From contig CAUJDW010000128.1 in NCBI GenBank assembly GCA_963169455.1, positions 62,001 to 126,000 on the forward strand: a stretch of DNA of 64,000 nt, in the 5' to 3' direction. Below are positions 1 to 7,844 of the stretch, one piece after another. Origin of the DNA: Bacteroidota bacterium (GTDB taxonomy: Bacteria > Bacteroidota > Bacteroidia > Chitinophagales > Saprospiraceae). The notes below the pieces were generated by a model. It did not search any database, was not told the DNA's origin, and saw only the letters and a program-made list of their open reading frames with translations. How positions within the stretch are numbered: position 1 is the stretch's first letter; each line of letters opens with the position of its first letter. Both the position numbers and the translations under genes were made by a program.

Positions 1-551
1 AGGACAAAAGTATCCGCTCCGGCCGACTGCATGGGCCCGATGGCCTGGCGGAGGAGCTGCTCCGTCTCCGGTTCGTTCAGCTTCCCCGCTTCGATCAGTT
101 CGACCAGCCCGATGCAGGGGTTTTCCAGCAACTCGACATCTTTGGCAAAGCGGTGCATGAGGCTGGCGTAACGCTGGCTTTTGAAGGTGCCCGCTGTGGC
201 CAGCACGCCCACCTTGCCCGTCCGGGTGGCCAGCGCGCCGGGCTTCACGGCCGGCTCCATGCCGACGATGGGCACATCAGGCCAAAGGTGGCGCAGGTGG
301 TTCAGCGCTGCTGCCGAAGCGGTATTGCAGGCAACAACGATGAGCTTGCTGCCCCCGGCGAGCAGGAAACGCGTAATGTCTTCGCTGTATTGGCGGATGG
401 TGTCGGCAGGCTTGGCGCCGTAGGGGATGCGGGCGGTGTCGCCGAAATAGAGGATGGATTCTGAAGGCAGCTGGCGGAGAATGGCATAGGCGACGCTCAG
501 GCCGCCTATGCCAGAATCGAACAGGCCTATAGGTTGGCTGGCCTGCGACAA
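1..551 (-). CDS. murI: Glutamate racemase, 3' end cut by window edge
   Basis: Converts L-glutamate to D-glutamate for peptidoglycan in the cytosol. I translated the minus strand: after a TTG start the protein reads SQASQPIGLFDSGIGGLSV, carrying the N-terminal DSGIGG with the catalytic Asp, then FGDTARIPYG and the first catalytic Cys in VACNTAS (about residue 75). About 183 codons are visible against a usual 260-270, so the second Cys region lies outside the window. The TTG at 551 is the only sensible start: it begins one base after the stop codon of the upstream skp gene, so the two are probably translationally coupled. Confidence 0.93.
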   Translation of the reverse strand, partial: MSQASQPIGLFDSGIGGLSVAYAILRQLPSESILYFGDTARIPYGAKPADTIRQYSEDITRFLLAGGSKLIVVACNTASAAALNHLRHLWPDVPIVGMEPAVKPGALATRTGKVGVLATAGTFKSQRYASLMHRFAKDVELLENPCIGLVELIEAGKLNEPETEQLLRQAIGPMQSAGADTFV

Positions 552-552
552 T

Positions 553-1065
553 TTACATGCCCAGTTTGGCCCTCACCATAGCGCCCACATCCTGCGATTC
601 CTCGGCGTAAAGCAATACGCCCTGGTCGAAGATGAACTGGAAGCCGTTTTCTAAGGCCACATCCTTGATGGCCTGGTTCACTTTATCGTAAATCGGCTGG
701 AGCAGTTCCTCGCGCTTATCCTGGATTTGCTTGACCATGTCCTGTTCAAACTGGGCAATCTCGGCCTGGGCTTTCTCCAGGCGCTGGGATTCCTGCTGTT
801 GCTGAATGGGAGACAATTCGCCGCTGTCGACCTTCTGGCGCACTGCAGCGTAATCCTGCTGGAGTTTTTCCACCATGCCCTGGCCTTTTTTCTGCAATTG
901 CTTCTGCAGGGCTTCAAGGTTGGCGTCGGCCTGCTTCACCTCCGGCATTTCCGCAAGGATAGCAGCAGAATTGACATAGCCGAATTTCTGGGCCTGCACG
1001 GCCGCCGTCAGGCCTGACAAGAGGAGCAGGAGGGCGCCGGTTTTGACCAATTTTCTCATTTGCAT
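553..1065 (-). CDS. OmpH/Skp family periplasmic chaperone
   Basis: 170 aa. A signal peptide (residues 1-25, ending AAVQAQ) is followed by KFGYVNSAAILAEMPEV, the usual Skp/OmpH opening, then a long charged coiled-coil hairpin rich in Lys, Glu and Gln (about 45-130) and the ending AMVRAKLGM. Skp binds unfolded outer-membrane proteins in the periplasm and hands them to the BAM machine. It lies 81 bases behind another ompH gene and immediately before murI. A -7-like TATTTTTG on this strand at 1110-1103 could give it its own promoter. Confidence 0.93.
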   Translation of the reverse strand: MQMRKLVKTGALLLLLSGLTAAVQAQKFGYVNSAAILAEMPEVKQADANLEALQKQLQKKGQGMVEKLQQDYAAVRQKVDSGELSPIQQQQESQRLEKAQAEIAQFEQDMVKQIQDKREELLQPIYDKVNQAIKDVALENGFQFIFDQGVLLYAEESQDVGAMVRAKLGM

Positions 1066-1102
1066 TTTGTATTTAGGTTATCACAAGTGCGTAAAACGGC
1101 TG

Positions 1103-1138
1103 CAAAAATAGCTGATTTGGCGCGAAGTAAAAACCAAA
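1103..1138 (-). promoter_or_regulatory. Candidate Bacteroidota promoter for the second skp gene
   Basis: On the minus strand a TTTG (1138-1135) precedes TATTTTTG (1110-1103), matching the Bacteroidota -33/-7 form, though the 24-base spacing is slightly long. It lies about 40 bases upstream of the ATG at 1065. Confidence 0.4.
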
Positions 1139-1146
1139 CATTGTTT

Positions 1147-1668
1147 TTACTTCAGCTTATCCATTATGTCCTGGGTTTTGTCGTACTGCGGGTTGGAAAA
1201 GATCATGCCCGTAGCGCCCGACTTGTCGAATATGAAATCGTAACCGCGCTCATTGGCGTATTCTTCAATGGCGCTGTACACTTTCTCCTGAATGGGGCGG
1301 ACGAGATCCTGCCTGCGCTGGAACAACTCACCTTCAGGGCCGAATTTGTTTTTCTGTATGTCGCGCACTTCTTTTTCCTTTTCCATGATCTCCTCTTCGC
1401 GCTGGCGCCGGGCATCATCACTTAAAAGGACTTGTTCGGCCTGATAACGGTTGTACATACCCTTGATTTTGTCGTATTCCTGTGCAATTTCCTGGCGCCA
1501 GCGGGAGGCGAGCTTGTCGAGTTCGTCCTGGGCGGCTTTGTATTCATCGATGCTCTCCAGAATGGCGTTTACATCCACATAGGCGATGCGTTGCGCGTTA
1601 GCCGAAAAGGCAACCACAGCAGTCAGGAAAAGAGCGGCTGCGATTTTCAACATGCTTTTGTAAATCAT
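1147..1668 (-). CDS. OmpH/Skp family periplasmic chaperone
   Basis: 173 aa, a paralogue of the next gene downstream. It has a signal peptide (MIYKSMLKIAAALFLTAVVA, cleavage near AFSANAQ), then RIAYVDVNAILESIDEY, a Lys/Glu-rich coiled coil (about 45-130), and a C-terminal part with YDFIFDKSG. It presumably acts as an outer-membrane protein chaperone. Tandem ompH genes are common in Bacteroidota and normally follow bamA. Here no bamA is upstream: the neighbour is a divergent crtA-like gene. A likely promoter lies at 1739-1712. Confidence 0.93.
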   Translation of the reverse strand: MIYKSMLKIAAALFLTAVVAFSANAQRIAYVDVNAILESIDEYKAAQDELDKLASRWRQEIAQEYDKIKGMYNRYQAEQVLLSDDARRQREEEIMEKEKEVRDIQKNKFGPEGELFQRRQDLVRPIQEKVYSAIEEYANERGYDFIFDKSGATGMIFSNPQYDKTQDIMDKLK

Positions 1669-1711
1669 TTTACTTGGTTTTAGTTTTTGAAAATGTTTGG
1701 CTTGTACCGGG

Positions 1712-1739
1712 CAAAAATACCTGTTTGCCTGCTTTCAAA
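1712..1739 (-). promoter_or_regulatory. Candidate promoter for the ompH-skp-murI cluster
   Basis: On the minus strand TTTG (1739-1736), 16 bases, then TATTTTTG (1719-1712), close to the Bacteroidota consensus TTTG/TAnnTTTG. It lies about 45 bases upstream of the ATG at 1668. Confidence 0.5.
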
Positions 1740-1974
1740 ATTACGATTTCTTGTCCGTTTTCCCTTCTTGCGACGTGCGCGGGGCTGGCGGGCCACGGGC
1801 GGGCAGATAGGCGCAGGTTTTTAGCTGTTTTGCAAAATGCTAAAAATCAAATACTTAAAGCATTCGTTTGGTTGACGCCTTCCCCTTTGGTTTAACGATC
1901 ATTTAACGGCCGGGCCAGCTATTTTAACGAAAAGCCAACAAAAACATTTGCGGCCGGGCTCTGTTAAAGATACC
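1740..1974. other. Intergenic space between divergent genes
   Basis: Together with the promoter above this makes the 306-base gap between ompH and crtA. I see no RNA gene, repeat or convincing small ORF here, and no clear plus-strand promoter for the crtA-like gene. Confidence 0.5.
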
Positions 1975-2685
1975 ATGTCAAATCCTGTCATTACCTTCTC
2001 TTTTTTCCGCTACAGGAAGCCCGCTGCACGCTGGTGGGCATTCCGGCAAATGGGCCTTGCGCCGGCGCTGCTGCGACAGGTTCCTGGCCTTCGGTTCTCC
2101 AAAATGCTTGGCAGCGGCGGCGGCAACGGGTTCAGCATCTGGCCTGATTTCGGCGCATATAGCCTGCTCGGCGTTTGGGACAGCGAAGCCGAGGCCCGCC
2201 TTTTTTTCGATTCCCACCCCTTGTTTGCCGCCTTCCGGCAGCGCTGCGCCGCATGGTGGACGGCCTATCTGCGTGCGGCGCAATCACACGGGCAATGGGA
2301 CGGCCAGAGCCCTTTTCCGATCACGGAAGCCTTTGATGAGAACCGCCTGCTGGGGGTTATCACCCGGGCTACGATCCATCCCCGGCATCTCTGGCGCTTC
2401 TGGCGGTTCGTCCCTTCGGTGAGCCGCGCGGTGGAGGGAAGTGAGGGGCTGCTCTTCTCCGTGGGCATCGGCGAGCTGCCGATCGTGCAGCAGGCTACCT
2501 TCAGCCTCTGGGAAAACAGCCACCTGATGAAAAAGTACGCCTACCAGAGCCCGCACCACCGGGAAGTGATCAGGCGCACCCGGCAGCTCGGCTGGTATAA
2601 GGAGGAGCTCTTTGCCCGCTTCCATCCCTACAAGGCAGAAGGCGACTGGGAGCGGGGAGGCGTCCCGCTGGATGGTTTTCTTTAG
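1975..2685 (+). CDS. CrtA-like spheroidene monooxygenase family protein
   Basis: 236 aa from the ATG that gives MSNPVITFSFFRYRKP. The protein has the pattern I recall for spheroidene monooxygenase (CrtA): RWWAFRQMGLAPALLRQVPG, then a Gly-rich stretch, the FSIWPDFGAYSLLGVW segment, and a C-terminal HREVIRRTRQLGWYKEELFARF. Known CrtA is a haem enzyme that adds keto groups to acyclic carotenoids, so a pigment role is the best guess. No other carotenoid gene is in the window, so the substrate is open. An upstream in-frame ATG would add nine residues but fits the family less well. It is convergent with batD (7-base gap). Confidence 0.75.
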   Translation: MSNPVITFSFFRYRKPAARWWAFRQMGLAPALLRQVPGLRFSKMLGSGGGNGFSIWPDFGAYSLLGVWDSEAEARLFFDSHPLFAAFRQRCAAWWTAYLRAAQSHGQWDGQSPFPITEAFDENRLLGVITRATIHPRHLWRFWRFVPSVSRAVEGSEGLLFSVGIGELPIVQQATFSLWENSHLMKKYAYQSPHHREVIRRTRQLGWYKEELFARFHPYKAEGDWERGGVPLDGFL

Positions 2686-2692
2686 CTGAGCG

Positions 2693-4426
2693 TTAAACCC
2701 CCTCTTCCAGGCGGGAGATCGTTTGAACGGCCTGCCCGTAGATATCCTGCATGGCATGAGCCTGGCCTTTTCCGGCAAAGAGCGCCAGTTCGCAGGTTTG
2801 CAGGATGGACAGGAATTGTTTTACCAGGCCGGCATCGAGCCCGGCTTCTTCCAGGCGCCGGCGCAGTTTTTCCTCAGACAGTTCGGAGCGGGGAATGTGG
2901 AGCTTGTCGCCGGCGTAGCCCAGCATAGCTTTGGACACTTCATCGTAGAAGGCCCGGCTGTCGGCTGCCTGCATGTATTGTGCGGCCCTGGCCAACCGCT
3001 CCTGCGCCACTTTACGGGCATGACGGGTGCGCAGGAGCAGCGGGTCGATATTTTTTTGCCGGGACTGCCAGCGTTTGTAGGCCAGCAGGCCGCCCAGGCC
3101 GAGGAAGGGGAAGCCCAGGAGCAGCCAGAACAGAGGCCTTTCCGGGAAAGGCTTTCCCCTGCGGTACAGCGCCAAATCCCCTTTGAGCGGGGCTATGTCT
3201 TCAGGGGCGGCGCTTTGCTCCTGTTGCCCGCGCCTTTTCCCGCTGCCTGCTCCGGAACCTTTGCGCACTTCCACCTCATAAACGGCTTTTTCGTAAGTAA
3301 TGAAGCGCGCGCTGTCGGGGTCGAAGTAAGAAAAGGCCGGCTGGAGGGTGAAATGCCCGGCTTCCTTGGGGAGCATGAGGTACTCAAAGGCCTTTTTGCC
3401 CACGATATCGCCGTTGAGTTCGTAGCTTTCTTCCTCCACCACAGTGGGGTCGTACAATTCGAAACTGGCAGGCACTTTCAGGGGCGGGGCCTGCACCCTT
3501 TTTATATCTCCATTCCCGCTGACAGTGAGCCTGAGCGCGAGGACGTCATCGGTAGTTACCATGTTTCGGTTGAGATAGGGGGTGGCTTCAAAGCGGCCCA
3601 CGGCGCCGGTGAAAGAAGCCGGGGCGCCGAGGGGCAGGGGGTCAACCTGAATGGAAACCGGTTGGCTGCTGAGGGGCAGGCGCTCCATTTCCGGGGAGAA
3701 AAAGAAGCTTCGTTGCCGCCCGCCGCCTTCCTTGACGACGTTCACCTGGATGTTCATGGGCCCGACCGTCAGTTCCCCCGCCTGCTGGGGAAACAGCGCA
3801 ACACGCTTTAAAATTTTTGATATGTACTGCACCCCGTTGACCACTTCCCGGATGTCGCGGGCATCGTACTGGCGGACATCTTCGGCATAAAAGCCCTGAT
3901 AATCGGATTCCTCCAGCAGCGTGGGGCTTTTATAGGTAATGGTGGTGTACAATTTGTAGTCGAGCAGTATCTGCTGGCCCACCCAGGCTTTGTCGGTGGC
4001 CGGTTCGGCGCGGATGAATATTTCCTGGGCTTTTCCGTCGTCTTCCGACCCCTCCACCACCTGGATGGTGACCGGGAGGGAGCGGTAAACCCTGCCATTG
4101 GCCGTGATGGAAGCGCTGCCGACCGTCAGGCTGCCCGTGCGGCGGGGCTGGAGCCGGTAAACATAGCTTTCCTCTCTGCTCATCACGCCATTGACCACCG
4201 TAGTGCCCAGGCTGTGGAAAGGGCCTGAAAGGATGCTGAAGCCTTCGAATGAAGGCGGTTGGAAGCCGCTGCCCTCCGCGTTGAGCAGGGTGAAGGTGAT
4301 CTCAAAATAGCCGCTTCTGACCACTTTGCGCGCATCGGCGAAAGCCTCAAAAGAAACCTTTTCCTGCCCACTGGACAGAGCAGGGAAAGCGAGGAGCGCC
4401 AGCAATATGCAGAGTGGCCTGAACAT
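2693..4426 (-). CDS. batD: BatD-type oxygen tolerance protein
   Basis: 577 aa. It has a signal peptide (MFRPLCILLALLAFPALSSG), then beta-rich repeats typical of BatD: VSFEAFADARKV, GFSILSGPFHS, SYVYRLQPRRTG, and later EELPL-like strands to about residue 400. A hydrophobic segment near 425-445 (PLFWLLLGFPFLGLGGLLAY) anchors it, and a basic cytosolic tail of about 130 residues follows. BatD is a periplasm-facing membrane protein associated with the BatA/BatB vWA proteins. The biochemical role is still unclear; aerotolerance and virulence effects are reported for the operon. It is the last gene of the operon, 9 bases behind a shorter BatD-like gene. Confidence 0.9.
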   Translation of the reverse strand: MFRPLCILLALLAFPALSSGQEKVSFEAFADARKVVRSGYFEITFTLLNAEGSGFQPPSFEGFSILSGPFHSLGTTVVNGVMSREESYVYRLQPRRTGSLTVGSASITANGRVYRSLPVTIQVVEGSEDDGKAQEIFIRAEPATDKAWVGQQILLDYKLYTTITYKSPTLLEESDYQGFYAEDVRQYDARDIREVVNGVQYISKILKRVALFPQQAGELTVGPMNIQVNVVKEGGGRQRSFFFSPEMERLPLSSQPVSIQVDPLPLGAPASFTGAVGRFEATPYLNRNMVTTDDVLALRLTVSGNGDIKRVQAPPLKVPASFELYDPTVVEEESYELNGDIVGKKAFEYLMLPKEAGHFTLQPAFSYFDPDSARFITYEKAVYEVEVRKGSGAGSGKRRGQQEQSAAPEDIAPLKGDLALYRRGKPFPERPLFWLLLGFPFLGLGGLLAYKRWQSRQKNIDPLLLRTRHARKVAQERLARAAQYMQAADSRAFYDEVSKAMLGYAGDKLHIPRSELSEEKLRRRLEEAGLDAGLVKQFLSILQTCELALFAGKGQAHAMQDIYGQAVQTISRLEEGV

Positions 4427-4435
4427 GAGGCGTAC

Positions 4436-4975
4436 TTAGAGTTTATAGGTTTTCCGGTTCTTTTTTGGCGCCGGTTCCTCCCTTTGCGGGCGGCGGGGTT
4501 CGAAAAAGGGGCTGAAATCGGGCCAGCTCCAGTTGTCAAGGCTCCGGGGAGCCGGCTGCGCCTTATCTTCCGGCTCCTGGATGAGCCCCTCGGGATTGGG
4601 CGCCACGATCACTTCCACCGGTGCGGTTTCCAGAATTTTCTCCCCTACGGCGATGCTGGCCGGTTCGATATAGTAATTTCCTATATCCCTGGGTTTCAGG
4701 TAATAAGTGTAGGACACCTTCTGGCTTGTACGCCCGTTCACGATGCTGACGCTGGATGAGAAATTCGGGCCGCCGGCCACGTCAAACTCCTGAAAAAGAG
4801 GCGGTTCGAACTGGCCGCCGCTGGCGTTTTCCAGAGTAAAAACCACTTTGAAATAATTCCCCAGCAGGATGGAGTCGCTGCTGACTTCCACAGTAAATCG
4901 GGGGCTTTCCTCTTGAGCGGGAAGCCACCCTGCGGCCAGAAGGCCGGCTACGGCTAACAGGAGGAACTTTTTCAT
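4436..4975 (-). CDS. Short BatD-like exported protein
   Basis: 179 aa from the ATG giving MKKFLLLAVAGLLAAGWLPA (signal peptide). The mature part matches only the first domain of BatD: FTVEVSSDSILLGNYFKVVF, FEPPLFQEFDVAGGPN, VSYTYYLKPRDIGNYYIEPA. It ends after about 150 residues in a Pro/Arg/Lys-rich tail (RRPQREEPAPKKNRK) with no membrane segment. It therefore looks like a one-domain BatD paralogue, soluble in the periplasm. It sits between batC (20-base gap) and full-length batD. An upstream in-frame GTG at 5002 would overlap batC. Nothing suggests a frameshift with batD, because both have their own signal peptide. Confidence 0.85.
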   Translation of the reverse strand: MKKFLLLAVAGLLAAGWLPAQEESPRFTVEVSSDSILLGNYFKVVFTLENASGGQFEPPLFQEFDVAGGPNFSSSVSIVNGRTSQKVSYTYYLKPRDIGNYYIEPASIAVGEKILETAPVEVIVAPNPEGLIQEPEDKAQPAPRSLDNWSWPDFSPFFEPRRPQREEPAPKKNRKTYKL

Positions 4976-4995
4976 AATGCCTGAATTTAGGTTTT

Positions 4996-5775
4996 TTACC
5001 AATCCTTATCTCGTTTGGTGATTTTTCCTTTTTCCTTTTTCATTTTTTCCATCACCCTGAGCTCTTCCTCCTGGATGATCTCCAGCAGGCGGCGGGCTTC
5101 TTCTTCAGTCAGGGGGCTCAGCCCGTTTTGGCGGGCCTGGTTTTCCTGGTTCCGGGCTTCATCCTGTGGTTGATTGGGTTGCTGGCTTTCACCTTTGTCC
5201 TGTTTCTGTTGCTCCTGCTCCCGGTTCTGGTTTTGAGGCTGCCCCTGCTGGCTCTGATCCTGTTCTTTTTCCTCCTGGTTCTGCTGCTGCTGATCCTGCT
5301 GCTGTTTCTCTTTTTCCTGTTGTTGTTTTTCCTTTTCCTGTTGTTGTTTCAGCAAACGCTGGGCCAGGGCCAGGTTGTACTTGGCCGATTGGTCAGCGGG
5401 GCGCAGCCGGAGTGCGTTTTTGTAAGCTTCAATGCTTTTCTCCGTCTCGCCGTGTTGAAAATGGGCGTTGCCCAGATTGTAAAAGGCGGATGCTCTGGCG
5501 TCCATATCCTCCAGATGGCGGGCGGCGTGTTCATAGCGCCGGACGGCTTCTTCATAGCGCCCCTGCTGGTAGATGGCGTTGCCCAGGTTGTACCCTGCGC
5601 GAGCTGTGCTTTCGTTTTCCAGCGATTTGCGGTAAAGGCGTTCTGCGTTGGCGTAATCCTGTTCTTCGTAAGCTTTATTGCCCTGCCGCAGGTTGCGGTG
5701 GGCGGGTTGGGCCGGCGCTGCCGGGGCGGCCAGGGCCAGAAAAACAAGTACCGTAAGAAAAAGCTGCCATCGCAT
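4996..5775 (-). CDS. batC: BatC TPR protein
   Basis: 259 aa. After a signal peptide (MRWQLFLTVLVFLALAAPAAPA) come three or more tetratricopeptide repeats (about 28-140: NLRQGNKAYEEQDYANAERL, YNLGNAIYQQGRYEEAVRRY, YNLGNAHFQHGETEKSIEAY). An extreme low-complexity Gln/Glu/Lys stretch (about 143-225) follows, then a C-terminal helix LTEEEARRLLEIIQEEELRV. This is the standard BatC architecture, thought to be a scaffold for the Bat vWA proteins. It sits between batB (11-base gap) and the short BatD-like gene. Confidence 0.92.
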   Translation of the reverse strand: MRWQLFLTVLVFLALAAPAAPAQPAHRNLRQGNKAYEEQDYANAERLYRKSLENESTARAGYNLGNAIYQQGRYEEAVRRYEHAARHLEDMDARASAFYNLGNAHFQHGETEKSIEAYKNALRLRPADQSAKYNLALAQRLLKQQQEKEKQQQEKEKQQQDQQQQNQEEKEQDQSQQGQPQNQNREQEQQKQDKGESQQPNQPQDEARNQENQARQNGLSPLTEEEARRLLEIIQEEELRVMEKMKKEKGKITKRDKDW

Positions 5776-5786
5776 AAGCTGAAGCT

Positions 5787-6818
5787 TTACACATCAAAAA
5801 TATCTTTACCCGTGAGGCGCCGGCTGCTCCGGTACGGGAGCAGGAACTCCAGCAGCAACAGGAGCGCCGCCAGGCCCGTAAACCATTGAAAATAGCTGTT
5901 GTATTCTGAAAAAGCCTGGTGTTCAAGCGCTCTTTTTTCCATGCGCCCTATAGCTTCCCCCAGTGCATCGAGCACCTGCCCGCTGCCGGTAGAAAGGTTG
6001 AAATAAGCTCCTTCCCCGGCCTGCGCTATTTCCCGGAGCATGCCTTCGTTCAGGCGGCTTACCACGGGTTGGCCGGCATTGTCTCGTTTGTAGGCCTGCC
6101 TCCCGTTTTCCTCTACCGGAATAAAGCTGCCTTCCTCCGTTCCGACTCCAACGGTGAAGATCAGCAGCCCGTCGGCCCGTGCTGCCCGGGCCTGCGCCAG
6201 GGCATCTTCCTCGTGGTTTTCCCCGTCGGTAATAATAATTAACGCTTTGTGGTTTTTGTTGTTTTGCTCAAACGATTCCGCCGCCAGCCCGATGGCTTCT
6301 CCGATGGCCGTTCCCTGGTTGGGGATCATGCTTGGGCTGGCGCTGCGCAAGGCCTGCAGGATGGCGCTGAAATCAATCGTGACGGGCGATTGTACAAAAG
6401 CGCTGCCGGCGAAGAGGATCAACCCGGCCCGTTCACCCTTCAGGTTCTCCACCAGGTTCTGGGCAAAGCGGCGGGCCCGCACCAGCCGGCTGGGCGGCAG
6501 GTCTTCAGCAAGCATGCTCTGCGAAATGTCAAAAGCGATCATGATATCGACGCTTTTGGCTTCGGCTTTCGCCAGCCGTACTCCGTATTGGGGGTTGGCC
6601 CAGGCTATGGCCAATAAGGCCAGCGCCAGCAGCAAGAGGGCAAATTTCAGGAAATAGCGGTAACGCGACACCTGCGGCATGAGTTGCGCCATCAGGCGGG
6701 AATCGCCAAAACGGCGGATCGCCTGCCGGCGCGCGCGCCAGGCAAGCCCGAAAAATACCAGCAGCAGGGGTACGGCCAGTAAGGCATACAAATGTTCGGA
6801 ATATTCAAATCGCAGCAT
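5787..6818 (-). CDS. batB: BatB von Willebrand factor A protein
   Basis: 343 aa membrane protein. Two N-terminal membrane segments (about 8-26 and 58-75) are followed by a vWA domain with an intact metal-ion-dependent adhesion site: DISQS near residue 96, the Thr in QSPVTIDF, and the Asp in IIITDGENH. A last membrane segment lies near 310-330 (WFTGLAALLLLLEFLLPY). BatB pairs with BatA, so the vWA domains face the periplasm or cytosol with three anchors. It lies 11 bases behind batA in an operon. Confidence 0.93.
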   Translation of the reverse strand: MLRFEYSEHLYALLAVPLLLVFFGLAWRARRQAIRRFGDSRLMAQLMPQVSRYRYFLKFALLLLALALLAIAWANPQYGVRLAKAEAKSVDIMIAFDISQSMLAEDLPPSRLVRARRFAQNLVENLKGERAGLILFAGSAFVQSPVTIDFSAILQALRSASPSMIPNQGTAIGEAIGLAAESFEQNNKNHKALIIITDGENHEEDALAQARAARADGLLIFTVGVGTEEGSFIPVEENGRQAYKRDNAGQPVVSRLNEGMLREIAQAGEGAYFNLSTGSGQVLDALGEAIGRMEKRALEHQAFSEYNSYFQWFTGLAALLLLLEFLLPYRSSRRLTGKDIFDV

Positions 6819-6829
6819 AATTCCACTTT

Positions 6830-7843
6830 CTAGGGGATCGTCCGCAATAGGGTATATCGCAGCAGCGCCTCCAGCAATAAAAGTAAAATACCCCAGAACA
6901 CAAAGGGGTGGAAGGCCTCGCTGTAGTGCTTGAACACCGCCACTTCCACCTTCGTTTTTTCCAGGCGGTCAATCTGTGCATAAATGCGTTCCAGGTTCTC
7001 TGCGGAGGTGGCGCGAAAATACTCGCCCTGGGTCATGGCGGCGATTTCCTGCAGCAAGGCTTCGTCAATTTTCACCCGGGCCAGCCCGAAGATGTACCGC
7101 CCGTCGGAACGCCGGTTGACGGGCGTCAGCGCATCACCTGTCGAACCGACGCCGATGGTGTACACTTTGATGCCCAGTTTCTGTGCAATCTGGGCGGCCA
7201 TGAGCGGGTTGATATAGCCGGCGTTGTTGACGCCATCCGTCAGCAGAATGATGACCTTGCTTTTAGCTTCGCTCTTTTCCAGATGCCCCACCGCAGTGGC
7301 CAGCCCCATGCCGATGGCCGTGCCGTCTTCGAGGATGCCGCAGGATAGCTCGGCCAGGAATGCCTTCAGCACCCTGTGGTCTGTGGTGAGCGGGCACTTG
7401 GTAAATGCTTCGCCGGCAAAAACGGCCAGCCCGATGCGGTCATAAGGCCGCTTGTCGATAAACTGGCCGGCCACGCGCTTGCTGACCTCCAGCCGGTCGG
7501 GCTTGAAATCCTGGGCCAGCATGCTGCTCGACAGGTCTATGGCCATCATGATGTCGATGCCTTCCGCATCTACTTCTTCTTCCCTGAGCACTTCCTGCGG
7601 GCGCGCCAGGGCCACCACCAGTGCGGCAAAGGCCAGGGCCCGCAGAAGAGGTAGGGCAGCCCGCCCCCACCCCCTCCAGGAACGGATACCCCGTACACTT
7701 GCCAGGCTGGGCATGCGGAGGGTAGGGTAATGACGGCGGCGGCGCCCCAGATACCAAAAGCCGGCCACGGGCAGCAGCAGGAGCAACAGAAAAAACTCCG
7801 GGTTCAGAAACTGGATGTTTTCGCCAAAAAGAAAATCAAGCAT
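6830..7843 (-). CDS. batA: BatA von Willebrand factor A protein
   Basis: 337 aa, same design as BatB: N-terminal hydrophobic helices (FFLLLLLLPVAGFWYLG, about 17-33, and about 60-80), a vWA domain with MIDAS residues DLSSS, the Thr in KCPLTTDH and the Asp in LLTDGVNN, and a C-terminal membrane helix (PFVFWGILLLLLEALL). The ATG follows the stop codon of the upstream RDD-fusion gene by one base, so translation is probably coupled. Confidence 0.93.
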   Translation of the reverse strand: MLDFLFGENIQFLNPEFFLLLLLLPVAGFWYLGRRRRHYPTLRMPSLASVRGIRSWRGWGRAALPLLRALAFAALVVALARPQEVLREEEVDAEGIDIMMAIDLSSSMLAQDFKPDRLEVSKRVAGQFIDKRPYDRIGLAVFAGEAFTKCPLTTDHRVLKAFLAELSCGILEDGTAIGMGLATAVGHLEKSEAKSKVIILLTDGVNNAGYINPLMAAQIAQKLGIKVYTIGVGSTGDALTPVNRRSDGRYIFGLARVKIDEALLQEIAAMTQGEYFRATSAENLERIYAQIDRLEKTKVEVAVFKHYSEAFHPFVFWGILLLLLEALLRYTLLRTIP

Positions 7844-7844
7844 T

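Noticed and set aside
2693..4975. One frameshifted batD split in two
   Set aside because: Both genes have their own signal peptide and both begin with the same first domain, so they are paralogues and not halves.
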